Assembly (NCBI RefSeq): GCF_964355755.1
Contig: NC_092673.1
Coordinates: forward strand, 13,521,001 to 13,585,000
Length of the DNA stretch: 64,000 bases
Reading direction: 5' to 3'
Source: Antedon mediterranea
Taxonomy: Eukaryota > Echinodermata > Crinoidea > Comatulida > Antedonidae
The position numbers were made by a program, and so were the translations under genes. The notes below the pieces were generated by a model. That model saw only the letters and a program-made list of their open reading frames with translations, searched no databases and had not been told where the DNA came from. Positions 43,938 through 56,629 of this stretch are shown here, piece after piece; the stretch's first letter is position 1; each line of letters opens with the position of its first letter.

Positions 43938-45142
43938 TATGATATGTGCAATATGATAGATACGAGAAAATTAACTAAAACAAATAAAACCAAATCTTTT
44001 GATCGCCAATCAGTGTTCCCTGTCCTCCAACTCTACTATCTGTGCTTAGATCATTTCACGATGGAATGCAGGGTTGTGTTGTTCAATATGATGGCGATCT
44101 CTCTGACTCTTTTTCCATAAATAGGATGAGTCACAAGCAAAGCCAAGTTTCCGTACCTCTCTCTTTGGAATATAGCCTACTTCTCTTACGTGTTTCAGAG
44201 AGCCTTCATAAACCAGCTATGTTCTTAATGTATTCCACTTTAAAGTTAAAAAAACATGGGTGCAACACTTCATTATTATAGAACAGATGCAGCATTTTGT
44301 GATAACAACCTTTTTCAACTTTAATATCTGTCTTGATGGTTCTTACAGTTGGCGGGTTCTTACAGTTGGCATGTGTCAACTTCTTTGGCCCTAATGACCC
44401 TGCTCGATCGATTTTGCTAGCAGGAAAGGCCGAAGGTTTCGGCAGTTACAAATAAATTGGCCTAAAAAACACATTTTCGTACAATTTGCCGTTCTAATAT
44501 AGACTAATTGATAAAGGGGAACTAAAAGGTGTGCAAGATAGAACCGCGGACTTGCGGTTTAGGAGGAGATAGAGGAACACATTTTGGGTATTATAATATA
44601 GATAATTTTATTATAGTAATCTTATCTTATTAATTATCACAATTAGCATTGTTCTTTGGCTGAATCACAAATTAATGGTTACAGATTATACCATCTCAAT
44701 CCATATCACTATATGGCAGCAAAGATATGTTTGATACTTTTTATACTTCTCATGAAAATGACAAACTTAAATATATTTTGGGATACTCAAGATAATTTAA
44801 TTGATGAAGAGTGTGAAAATATTTTGGATAGTTTTTGTAAAAGATACCTAAAACAAGCATGGAAATTTCTAAATGATTTACTGAATTCCATAACTCAATA
44901 ACTATGTTATCTACATTGCTACATTAAGTAAATTGAAAAGGGGTGGGTGAGGGGGTTGGTGGGTTTACGTAATAACCTGAGTTTAGTCAGGTGATTTTAT
45001 TTAATACACTTTTACTATATTTTGTTTTGTATTCATTTGTGTAAAGTAATGATCTACTGTATGTATCGATGTAAATTGGGGGTGGGGTAGGATAGGGGTT
45101 GTTAGTTGCTTTTGCCTTTTTACTTTTCTATTAATTGTTATT
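43938..45142. other. Spacer, no gene recognised
   Basis: One 81-codon open frame (44656-44901) has no recognisable domain. G-rich runs with G-quadruplex potential lie at 44939-44966 and 45077-45102, beside the start of the Helitron-like array. Confidence 0.45.
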
Positions 45143-46815
45143 AGGTGATCATTTAGAATAAAATGATCACCTATTGTTATTGTATGAAATCTTTATTGGT
45201 TATCCGCCTCAAGCGGATAAGCATTTGTTATTGTAGTGTTACTTTTTTTTTTTTTTATTATTCTTCTTTCTTTCTCAGATTTTGTGCACGCGTTTTCTCT
45301 TCAACGTGTTAACATAACATTTTGTAACTTGGTCAACATATAGACAATTAACTGAAGATGTACTGCCAAGCTTTTTGACAATGTCAGATCCGCGTAGCGT
45401 AAGTTACGCGCGATTTTCTGAAAATCTTAAATCGGTCATAACTTCGAAACCGATAAATATTTTTTAACGAAATTTTCAGCCACGTTTTCTTCACATCAAT
45501 GGCTAACTTTTGGAATGTTTAACAAATTTTTGGAGATTAGAAAGTTTTCGCGTAAATTGCGTTTGAAATATTTTACTCTTCTTATTTTGTGCACGCTGTT
45601 TCTCTTCAACGTGTAAACATAATATGTTGTAACTTGTTCAGCATTTAGACATTTTACTGAAGTTGTCCAGCCAAGCTTTTTGACGATGTCAGAGCCGCGT
45701 AGCGTAAGTTACGCGTGATTTTCTGAAAATCTTAAATTGGTTATAACTTCGAAACAAATGAATATTTTTTAACGTCATTTTCAGCCACGTTTGCTTCACA
45801 TCAATAGTTAACTTTTTTAACGCTACCCCAATTTGTAACATTAGAAAGTGCGCGCGTAAATGGCGTTTGAAATTTTAAAATGCTTCAAATCAATTTCTGA
45901 TCAAATTAGAGCACGATTCAGGTCATTTTAAGCGTTAAAAAAATTGCCACTGGTGCGCACATTTTTACGCGCGCACGACGCAGAGAACACGTATGAACAT
46001 TTCTTTTGCACGATTTGTGTTTTTAAATCTTCGGTTAACAATTTTACGTTATTTTATTCACTTTTCAACTTGAAATGGCGTTCTACGAGCACGTTAAACA
46101 TGACAGGTTGCGCACGAAAACGTCAACAAATTGTGAAAATGTTGCAAAATATGTCTACTTTTAAAAATGAAACAGTTCATCAGAATGCAAGGTTACCCCC
46201 ATTTTTTATTTTATTTTCTTGCAGTGTATTAATCATAGGTCTAATTTATTATAGTCTTGAATGTTAAAAAGTGTTTGATAGCTACATTATTTGCATATTA
46301 AATGTAATTTTTGAAATAATTATCATCAAACTAACATAAACATATTCAAAGAGTAAAACAATATACATAACGTTTATCTTTTTTCTTTACATGTTAATAT
46401 ATAAAACTTGAAAGTATGCACTTTCATAATATGTAACTGTTTAAAATTTGTGAAGATTTCATCATAGTAAAAATTATGATTTAAGTTTGATATGTAATAA
46501 TCAACTTGCATCGAGGGGGTTCACGACATACCGAATGAACGAGGACTCTTTCTTCGGATTTTCTTCAGCAGGTGCTCATATGGCTCGATGTGTAGTGCAA
46601 CCGACTTTGGTATCAGAGGTACCGGGATCGAATCCCATCACGGGAAAGCAATTAAATAAAAAGATTTGTTTGGTTAATACACTGAAAGGACAGTTTTAAT
46701 TTTGAATAGGCTACTTTTTGGAAAAGTCACAACTGAAAAGTACTTGAATGCGCAAGATATGTTTTGTTGCGGGCGGATAACCAAACTCGTCCTCAAGTGA
46801 CGAGTTTAGATCTAG
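45143..46815 (+). repeat. Array unit A
   Basis: Starts with the palindrome GGTGATCATTT and its complement AAAATGATCACC, shared with the unit at 62549. It contains a 305-bp internal duplication (GTGCACGC words at 45284 and 45589) and a tRNA-like SINE near its end. It finishes with AACTCGTC...GACGAGTT and CTAG at 46812-46815. Confidence 0.65.
46560..46695 (+). mobile_element. tRNA-derived SINE-like sequence
   Basis: An A-box-like TGGCTCGATGTG (46581-46592) and B-box GGGATCGAATCCC (46624-46636) lie at the right spacing for RNA polymerase III. No complete cloverleaf or acceptor stem can be formed, so it is a SINE head or tRNA relic and not a tRNA gene. Confidence 0.55.
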
Positions 46816-48471
46816 TTGGTTATCCGCAACGAAGTTGCAGGATAACCTCTTGTGATTGTACGAAATCATCATCAACATCAACTTTTTATTAGTTATCCGC
46901 ATTGAGCGGATAACTCCTTGTAACTGTACTGGATCAATTTCTATGTTTTTCTTCTTTCTTTCCTCCACTTTTTTGTGGCTCATGTATCTCTAAAATGTGT
47001 TAACATAACATTTCATAACTTTGTCAACATATGAACATTTATATGAAGTTGTGCAGCATGTATTTTTTAAATACGTCAGAGTTGCGCAACATGACTTACG
47101 TGCGATTTTATGAATTTCAATGATTGATCATAGATTAAAAACCAAGCATAATTTTTTTTTTACACTTTGTGAAAATTTAAGTCATATCAAGGGAAAACTT
47201 TTTGTGGATTAAAAATGGCATGTTTTACAAGAAGTTACGCGCGCATGCGCATTTAAAATTTCAAAATGCACAAAATTTATTTCTAATCAACTTTCTACGC
47301 GTTTCATGTCATTTTAAGCATGTCAAAAATTCCCACGGATGCGCAAATTTTTGCGCGCGCGGTGTACACAAAGCGTGAAATACGTCAATGTTTTACGTAA
47401 ATCATATTTTTCCAGCCTTTTATAGTAATTTTACCAAATATGGAACCATTTCGACTTAAAATTACGTCAATACGAGCACGTCGAATTGGACAATTTGCGC
47501 ATGTTTTTGATGAAAAGGTTCAAAAATTCATCAAAATCATGCCCTTTTTTAAACAGTCGTAGTTTCTAAACTAAACGGTGAAAGTTATTTTTATTACATA
47601 TTCTGGAAGTTGATGAGTTGTAGATATCGGTTCATGCTTTAATATGGCTAACCGGACATTGTGACGTCATCCTATGGCCACGCGAATATAAAATATAGGA
47701 TTTTTGTATCTTTCGTCATAGCTCATCACATTTAATTGAGCGCATCTCCACTTATCTGTTTCTCATTTTCATCCCGATTTTTATATTTTCTAGGTCAATC
47801 AACTATCTTTCGCATTAGTTAAAAATATTTTAATTTTTATTACGTAATGATGTCTAAAAATGTAGATAACCTGGGTCACTTATTTTCATCTTTACAGTAA
47901 ATTTCAATCTGTTATAGCTCGTCAGAATAAAACGTGATAATCATGATTAAAACATTTTCAGGAAGCTATTGGATTGTAGATACGAATTCATGTGAACATT
48001 TTGCCAATTAGATGTTGTGACGTCATCATATGGCCAGTTAAATAAAAAAAGTCGTATTTTCATCTTTTGCATCATAGTTCATTACATTTAAAAGAGCGCG
48101 CATCAATATTTCACATATTCAAATTTCTTAAATACGTTAATATGTTGTTGCTGAGATAATTTCCTTCCGAAATTGCTATCTTAGTTTTTCATTTTGATAC
48201 CGTCGCCATGTTAAAAATTGGAATAAATAGCTGGTCCTGTAATTTCACCTATTCTACACTGTATGTAGTATACAGATTATACCGTTTGCACTGTATATAC
48301 CATATGACACAAAATTGACAGAATTCAGCACTAAACAGCATATCATATTCTTCAGTTCAGGTCATAATGCCATAATCTTTTTCTGTGTGCAAACTGTCAA
48401 CGTATGACGTGCACGTGGCGTTTGTGTGGTGCGGATAACTAACTCGTCAAAGTGACGAGTTACATGTCTAG
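46816..48471 (+). repeat. Array unit B
   Basis: Starts with GGTTATCCGC...GGATAACC hairpins and ends with a hairpin and CTAG (48468-48471). TGACGTCA occurs at 47662-47669 and 48018-48025. Confidence 0.65.
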
Positions 48472-49992
48472 TTTCTCTTCTTTCTTTCTGTATGATTTTT
48501 GTGGAACGCTTTTCTCGAAAACTTGCAAACATAACATTTTGTAACTTTCTCAAAATATCGTCATGCACATGAAGATGTGCAGCGAAGCTTTTCATGATGT
48601 TTACAATTGCGCAACGTGACTTAAGCGCGATTTAACGATTTTGTCGTATTTAACATAGCTCGACAACCAAATAACATTTCAACTTGAAACTTTGCAAAAG
48701 TTTAATTTATATCATGCGCTAACTTTCTGTTGAAAAAAAATTGCGTGTTTTACACAAAGTTACGCGCGCACGCGCATATAAAATTTCAAAATGCGCAAAA
48801 TTAATTTATAATCAACTTTCTACGCGTTTCATGTCGTTTTAAGCATGTCAAAAATTCCCACGCGTGCGCACATTTTTACGTGTGCGGTGCGCACGTAGCA
48901 TTGAAAACGTAATTTTTTCGCGTGATTTATGTTGTTCCAGCTTTTTCAAGTAATTTTACCAAATTTTAAACAATTTCGACTTAAAGATACGTCATACGAG
49001 CACGTCGAATTGGACAATTGGCGCGCGTTTTTTATGAAAAGGTTAAAAAATTCGTTTAAAATATGCTTTTTTTTAAACAGTCGTAATTTCTAAACTAGAC
49101 GGTCAACTTTTTGTGGATGGCATATTCTGGAAGTAGATGAGTTGTAGATATCGGATCAGGTAGTAATATGGCTAACCGGACATTGTGACGTCATCGTATG
49201 GCCACACGAATATAAAATTTAGGATTTTTGTATCTTTCGTCATAGCTCATCACATTGAATAGAGCGCATCTCCACTTATCCGTTTTCCATTTTCACCCCG
49301 ATTTTGATATTGTCTAGGTCAATCAAGTATCTTTCGCATGAGTTAAAAATATTTTAATTTTTTTTACGTCATCATGCCTAAAAATTTAAATCACGTGTGG
49401 CATTAATTTCATCTTTACAGTAAATTTTAATCTGTTATAGCTCGTAAGAATAAAATGTGATAATCACGATTAAAACTTTTTCTGGAAGCTATTGGATTGT
49501 AGATACGAAATTATGTAAAAATGTTGCGAATCGGATGTTGTGACGTCATCATATGGCCAGTTAAATAAAAAAGGTCGTATTTTCATCTTTTGCGTCATAA
49601 TTCATTACATTTAAAAGAGCGCGCATCAATATTTCACGTATTCAAATTTCTTCTACACGCTAATACGTTGTTGCTGAGATAATTTCCTTTCGGAATTGCT
49701 ACCTTCGCGTTTCATTTTAAAACCGTCAACATGTTAAAAATTGCAATAAATAGCGGGTCCCGTAATTTCACCTATTCTACACTGTATGTGATATGGATAC
49801 AGATACTGTGTATACTATATATGAATTTAAATAATAAAATTCAGCAATAACAACATATCATATTCTTCAGTTCAGGTCATAATGCCAACGTGAACACTTC
49901 CTTTTGTCCTCAACCTATCCTCTTAATGTTAATGTTGCACCACTTGCGCGGCGGATAACCAAACTCGTCAAAGTGACAAGTTACATGTCAAG
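48472..49992 (+). repeat. Array unit C
   Basis: Very similar to unit D over nearly its whole length. TGACGTCA lies at 49186-49193 and 49541-49548. The 3' hairpin has one unpaired change (GACAAG) and the terminal tetramer is CAAG instead of CTAG. Confidence 0.65.
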
Positions 49993-51582
49993 TTGGTTAT
50001 CCGCAACGAAGTTGCAGGATAACCTCTTGTGATTGTACGAAATCATCATCTTTTTATTTTTCTTCTTTCTTTCTGTATGATTTTTGTGTAACGCTTTTCT
50101 CTAAAACTCGCAAACATAACATTTCGGTAACTATCTTAACATATTGACATTTACGTAACGTCGTCAAGCGAAGCTTTTCATGATGTTTGCAATTGCGCAA
50201 CGTGACGTACGCGCGATTTAACGATTTTCTCGTATTTAACATATGTTGAAAATCAAATAACATTTCAACTTGAAACTTCGCAAAAGTTTAATTTATATCA
50301 TGCGCTAACTTTATGTTGAAAAAAAATTGCGTGTTTTACACAAAGTTACGCGCGCACGCGCATTTAAAATTTCAAAATGCGCAAAATTAATTTATAATCA
50401 ACTTTCTACGCGTTTCTGGTCGTTTTAAGCATGTCAAAAATTCCCACGCGTGCGCACATTTTTACGTGTGCGGTACGCACGTAGCATTGAAAACGTATTT
50501 TTTTCGCGTGATTTATGTTTTTCCAGCCTTTTCTAGTAATTTTACCAAATTTTAAACAATTTCGACTTAAAGATACGTCATACGAGTACGTCGAATTGGA
50601 CAATTTGCGCGCGTTTTTTATGAAAAGGTTAAAAAATTCGTTTAAAATATGCCTTTTTTTAAACAGTCGTAATTTCTAAACTAGACGGTCAATTTTTTGT
50701 GGATGACATATTCTGGAAGTAGATGAGTGGTAGATATCGGATCAGGTATTGATATGGCTAACCGGACATTGTGACGTCATCGTATGGCCACGCAAATATA
50801 AAATTTAGGATTTTTGTATCTTTCGTCATAGCTCATCACATTGAATAGAGCGCATCTCCACTTATTCGTTTTCCATTTTCACCCCGATTTTGATATTGTC
50901 TAGGTCAATCAACTATCTTTCGCATGAGTTAAAAATATTTTAATTTTTTTGACGTCATCATGCCTAAAAATTTAAATCATGTGTGGCATTAATTTCATCT
51001 TTACAGTAAATTTTAATCTGTTATAGCTCGTAAGAATAAAATGTGATAATCACGATTAAAACTTTTTCTGGAAGCTATTGAATTTTAGATACGAAATTAT
51101 GTAAAAATGTTGCCAATCGGATGTTGTGACGTCATCATATGGTCAGTTATATAAAAAAGGTCGTATTTTCATCTTTTGCGTCATAATTCATTACATTTAA
51201 ACGAGCGCGCATCAATATTTCACGTATTCAAATTTCTTCTACACGCTAATACGTTGTTGCTGAGATAATTTCCTTTCGGAATTGCTACCTTCGCGTTTCA
51301 TTTTAAAACCGTCAACATGTTAAAAATTGCAATAAATAGCGGGTCCCAGAATTTCACCTATTCTATGTATGTCACTGTATGTGATATGGATACAGATTAT
51401 ACTGTGTATACTATATATGAATTTAAATAATAAAATTCAGCAACATATCATATTCTTCAGTTCAGGTCATAATGCCAACGTGAACACTTCCTTTTGTCCT
51501 CAACCTATCCCCTTAATGTTAATGTTGCACCACTTGCGCGGCGGATAACCAAACTCGTCAAAGTGACGAGTTACATGTCTAG
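49993..51582 (+). repeat. Array unit D
   Basis: The best-preserved 3' end: stem AACTCGTCA (51552-51560), loop AAG, stem TGACGAGTT (51564-51572), a six-base spacer and CTAG (51579-51582). TGACGTCA lies at 50772-50779 and 51127-51134. Confidence 0.7.
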
Positions 51583-53056
51583 TTCTTATTCTTATTATTT
51601 ATTTCTCTCTGTACAGATTTTGTGTAACAAATATCTCAAAAAGTTTAATGTTAATGATTACCAAAATTTCACAATGTCTTTCAAATACGTTAACTTAGTC
51701 CTAATAAGCTTTTCAGCGTGATCACTCATCCGTGACGTCACGTATACGTCATTTTGTGAAATCACATTATCAATCATATCTCCATAATTCATTATCACAT
51801 ATTAATGAAAATCACTACACGTAAACTTGAGGTCAAGGTAAAAAATATTAGCAAATAAAAACTCGGGCGTTTCAAGGTCATGCGCGTAAAATCGCGCGTT
51901 GAAATTTTAAAAAGCTCAAAATTTAGTTTTTATCAATTTAGAGCATGAAATAGGCCATTTGCGTGTTTAAAAAAATTACTGCGCAAAAACACATTTTTGC
52001 GCACGCGATTTTTAAAAAGGGTAAAAAATAAAATTTGATGTATACATCATATTCTACTCACAATCCTTAGTACATTCTCCGACTTTGAGTCCATTCCGAA
52101 TTAAAATAACGCTATACGAGCACGTTAAAAATGACAAAATCCGCACATTAATTGTACAAAAGTGCTAAAAATGGTAAAAAATAAGGCCTTTTTAAAATGA
52201 ATATAACTCTTCAGAATGGCAGGTGACCCCCAATTTTTTTAACTTATTATGGAAGCCAATAAGTTGTAGATATAAATATATATACATATTAGACGTACAA
52301 AATGGTATGACGTCATCAAATGGCCACTTGAATTTAAAAATTAGTAATATTATCTTTTTGTGTGGGTTATCACATTCAATAGAGCGCATCTCCGTTATTT
52401 GAGCCCGATTTTCGCACACATTTTAGTATGTGCTTCATAAGTTGTCAACATTTTTATTTTGATGACGGCATCATGCGTAAAAACTTGAATAACCTAGGTC
52501 GTGTAATTTCAGCTACACCATACATTTGAATATCTTATAGCTCCTCAGAATTAAAGGTGACCTTGAAGATTATAATTTATTATGAAAGCTGATGAAATGT
52601 AGATATGAATTCATATAAAAATTAAGCCTATCGGATGTTGTGATGTTATCATATGGCCAGTTGAAGTTAAAAAGTAGTTTTTAAATTTCTTTAGTCGAAG
52701 TTATACAAATTTCAAAGAGCGCGCATTGCGCTTCTACGTGTCAAATTCTCTTCCAATCCTTTCGAAATTGTCATCTTTGAGTTTATTTTGATAATTCCAT
52801 CATACCAAAAAATTAGAACATGATGTGTGTCCCATAATTTCACCTATGCTACACTGTATATAGATATACAGTATTTACTGTACATTGTATATGGCATATA
52901 ATAGGCACAACTCAGTACTATAGCGTATAATAGGATGGCATACATCAACATTTTCCTATCGTATGTTAACGTACGTACATGTTTAAAAAAAATTAATTTC
53001 ATTAAAATGATAAAATGATCACCTATAATTCGTCAAAGTGACGAATTAAATTCTAG
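51583..53056 (+). repeat. Array unit E
   Basis: More diverged from A-D and closest to the unit at 62549. The terminal hairpin reads AATTCGTCA, AAG, TGACGAATT, with compensatory changes relative to unit D, then CTAG at 53053-53056. Confidence 0.65.
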
Positions 53057-53059
53057 TAT

Positions 53060-53148
53060 TTTATATTGTTATTGTGAAGGATGCACCTTTGTGCTAAGTG
53101 TGCCACCGATCTAAAGGTGTAATTCCAAATAAATAAATAAATAAATAT
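53060..53148 (+). mobile_element. Short LINE 3' end
   Basis: GTGCCACCGATCTAAAGGTG followed by AATTCC and an AAATA-type tail, a common 3' terminus of CR1-like elements. Only the last 90 bp are present. Confidence 0.5.
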
Positions 53149-53249
53149 CTTCCGATAGTCTAAATCTTCGTCAGTTTCAATATCATCATCGTTTGCAGTG
53201 ACTCTCGTTTGAGCATGTTCTATTCATACATAGTTCAGAACAGGTACAT

Positions 53250-55940
53250 ATTCCATTGCAGTGCAAGTTGCTTTTATAACACCACACATATTGATTTTAC
53301 ATTCACTTTTACATTCACAGCAAGTCATTGATGGAACAACTGATGGAGCTGTTGTATATCCATCCAATCAATGTCAATACTTGAACCTGTTACAACTCAT
53401 CCGATTTATAATGATTGGTAGTAATTTGCTCGCAATGTCTTCTTTAGTGGATCGGAAGTTCCTGAAGATAAGATAAGCAATTGCATTGCAGAATGTAGTT
53501 CTATTTTGTATCAACCAGAGTACACAGATGACTTTCTATTAGCTTTGAAAGAAGCACAAGTCCTGTCACAACATGACCTCCTATTAATGCTTCGCATACA
53601 GACTTTCCTAGGTTCTCGGCTATATATTCTTGTGACGTTGACCGAACGAATGGTTTCTCCCACTCCAGTAACAACTACACAATTAGTTGATATCCACTCC
53701 AGCCACATGCAGCTGTTTCCAAACCCATAACATCAGTTTCAGGTGACTGAATTCATATGACATCTGGTTTAGGTGTTTGGTTTAATGGGTAGTGTGCATG
53801 GAGAATGAGGCGTTGGTCAGCTTCTTGCATGTTATATTCTATGCAGGTCAATATCTCTTGTGACGCCAGTCTTGCAATAAAAAGTTATCAATTATTCTTT
53901 GGATTGTCCATCACGTGGAGCCTTTTTTTAATTTCTTGTCCACTCTTTGACATGAAGTACTTATTGTAGTTACAACACTGCCGTCAGTTGATTTAACTCT
54001 CTCATCTCTTTCCTCATTTTTGATAGATACTGATGGATAGGTCTCGCATACCCAATCCACAGGTTGAAAAAGTGAAGCATGTTGTGTAGTGAAACCTTCT
54101 TCATCGGATCATTAAACGATTTAGAATTTAGTTGATTGTTTCTTGATACATGTGCATTCATTGTTGGAACACACATTTAAGTTGGAGATGGTATTACTTG
54201 TAGCCACTTTCTCTGTTACAACCTTGACAAGTCCACATTTCCCCTTTTCTTTGGAATTCAGCATATCAATAGCAACTTGCTCTGAGCCTTGTCTCCCAGA
54301 AGAGATATCCGTTGGCAAAAAGGTTGTTCCATTTGTTGACAGTGTTGATGATTCCCTGTATCTTGTCTTCATCCTCTTTCATACGTGACATACTTGCATC
54401 GTCGGCTGTAAATCTTTTTTTTACTTTTCATCATTTAGTGTTGAACAACTCCTCATAAATACAGCTCTTTGAGTTGATAATATTTCCCATTTAAATGTTG
54501 CTGCTGGATTCATAGATATGTCAGTAATTCCCACCGTGGGATTTTAAATCCCTGTTCACTTCCATCTCCGTTTCCTGATCAACAAGAACTCTGCAAAACG
54601 GCATTGTTTGTGCTTTTTGTTAACAGTGAAAGGAATTCCGTTTAGAAGATTTACCTCAGAATCTGTATGCGGGTCTGCAAGATTTAGCATCGTTAAAAGG
54701 TGTGTCTTGCATAGACAGTTCTTCCACAAGCAAAGAACCAAGGTAACATTTCTAACTCGGTGTTGAGGCCACCATCACCTGTACGAGATGCTCTGACATG
54801 GCACAATAGTATGTCAATTTGGTCCAAAAACTTGCCTTTCAATTAGCTTCTGTAATGCATCAGCCTTTCAATCTCTGGTTTCATTTGATCAATATCGCTT
54901 CTGTCTTCAATAATGCCATAAATCGAAGACGACTAATGCTTCGGCTGTTAGTGAATGAGCATAGAAACCTCTTTCCCATTGCTTTCCTTCCAACACCCTA
55001 TCAACTAAGCCCTCTGCTAGAATGCGAGCCTCTATCAGAATGTCACGTAACCCAGCACTTCCAAATCCGGGATATACAAGGAAGCGAATTGCTGTGTGAA
55101 ATGGACCCTGATGCAATGCTATTCGGCCCATTTGAGAATCCTGATTAACTTTGCTAAGGATAAATTGAAAAGATTGTGTCCAAATTCCTATAAATACAAT
55201 AACTGGAACGGAGCATGTACCCTTTCCATGATATGTCTATAATTTGGTCTGTCATCTCGACTGATCTTTTAAGGAAGGTGTAGGCCTATATCACATTATA
55301 ATTAGGAGGTTTATGGATGGTTTGGCAGTAACCTATTTTATGGGGTACCATCTGTACTGTATCTCTACACACGTTGAAGCCTTTCCGTCCAGGATCACAT
55401 CGTCGATGTTGTTATTAATTTAAAGAAAACTCCATTCGTGTAAGTTTCCAAGCCATGCCGGTTTTATCTGCAGTATCTTTTATACTGAACTTTAAAACTG
55501 ATTGTTGTGAGCGAGGTGGATTAGTCTTTTTGTTTATAATATAACTATCAATCTGATCGACAAATGGCTTGATAGATATACGCCTTGTTCTTGAGTGACT
55601 AAAACTGATGTGTCCTGGAAGTCAATGGCTACCAATTGGTAGTCCCTGCTGAGCGATGTATCCTGTTGTATCATGTACTTGACGTGTTCCCGAGAAATGG
55701 CCGTAGTTGTTGTCCCATCCAAATAAAAGAGGAACATACCTTGTGGAATGTGGTATCATTATTTCTAATGCGTAATTCAGCATTTGCTCCATCGATTTCA
55801 TTCATCCATAAACATTTATTTCTATTAATGGTGCATAGAAAATAACAATAACAAATTAAATAAAGAAATATATCATTAATAAAGGATTTTACAAAAAGTA
55901 AAACACGTAAAACCCTTAGGACAAAACAAGGGAGACTCAT
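53250..55940 (-). pseudogene. Decayed member of the Cys-rich / HEEADTR-type multicopy family
   Basis: Minus-strand pieces, N- to C-terminal. 55131-54907 reads LRDILIEARILAEGLVDRVL, then WERGFYAHSLTAEALVVFD, which I recall as a conserved helix pair from the middle of this invertebrate multicopy family. 54741-54556 and 54372-54121 hold further open but unrecognised pieces. The C-terminal end near 53320-53250 has a CCECKSECKINMCG cysteine cluster comparable to that at 17229. Stops and frame changes are frequent. No TIRs were found. The family link rests mainly on two short stretches, so I hold it loosely. Confidence 0.4.
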
Positions 55941-56629
55941 TGATGCAGTTTTGATTTTTGTTTAGAAGAGAACTTAAAGACAGGCTTCCTGTATTTGCTT
56001 GGCTTAGTCATTCCAAAGCTTTCCGACAATCGGTCTTTCTAATATCTCACAGGATGCCGTGATCCTGCACGAAATCACACATCATCTTCGCTTCGTCAAC
56101 ATCGACGATTGCCCTTTTCTTCTCGTTGACATGTACTACTGCTGATGTACAGTAAGAGGAAAGGCGTAATCGATATTCTCATGTATAGGTGACGCATTGG
56201 AATTCAACTATATGGTTCCATTTTATTTCATTTTCATTAATGACGAAAACATGGCGCTTTAAGTTATTTGTTATATTTTTGAGAATGTGCGATGGGTCAT
56301 ACATACAAAACATTTTCTGCATTTAAGTACCATCCATTCTATGTAAGGCTTATTTTCACTTACCACTATTCATTGAACATTCTCCTGTCATCATTTATGA
56401 TGAGCCCAGTCTTTTGGTAGCAAATTAATGCACTCCTTTAATATACTCATTTGTCTGTAACCTGACGTTGCCCTTGCAGACAGAAAGTAACCCAAAGGTT
56501 GTTTCCATTTAGTGTAGGCCTTCATCCCTCTAACCATGAAAACCAGGACAACCTTTTTAAGTTCTTCCAAGACTGCCAACATCTTCCATACCTTCAATTA
56601 TATCTTTACATCATAATGTAGAGCACCTT
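55941..56629. other. Spacer, no gene recognised
   Basis: Short open frames only, for example minus-strand 56597-56391, without a recognisable domain. It may be further 5' sequence of the decayed gene at 53250-55940. Confidence 0.4.

Larger units (their letters stand above)
45143..53056 (+). mobile_element. Head-to-tail array of five Helitron/Helentron-like units
   Basis: Unit ends are set by a hairpin, a short spacer and CTAG (or variant) followed by T: 46815, 48471, 49992 (CAAG), 51582 and 53056. Units measure 1673, 1656, 1521, 1590 and 1474 bp. Units 3 and 4 are the most alike. Several units also carry GGTTATCCGC near the start and GCGGATAACC near the end as subterminal inverted repeats. 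There is no Rep/helicase coding, so the units are non-autonomous. The classical 5' TC start is not obvious, which fits Helentron-like rather than canonical Helitrons. Confidence 0.65.

Noticed and set aside
44656-44901. 81-codon frame as a small gene
   Set aside because: No recognisable domain, no splice or promoter context, and it sits in repeat-rich spacer. Not supported as a gene.
46560-46695. Possible tRNA gene
   Set aside because: A- and B-box-like motifs are present, but no acceptor or anticodon stem closes, and it lies inside a repeat unit. A SINE relic is more likely.
48362-50603. Several minus-strand open frames of 65-77 codons in the Helitron-like array
   Set aside because: Their sequences differ between units by frameshifts while the DNA repeat itself is conserved, so they are not under coding constraint.
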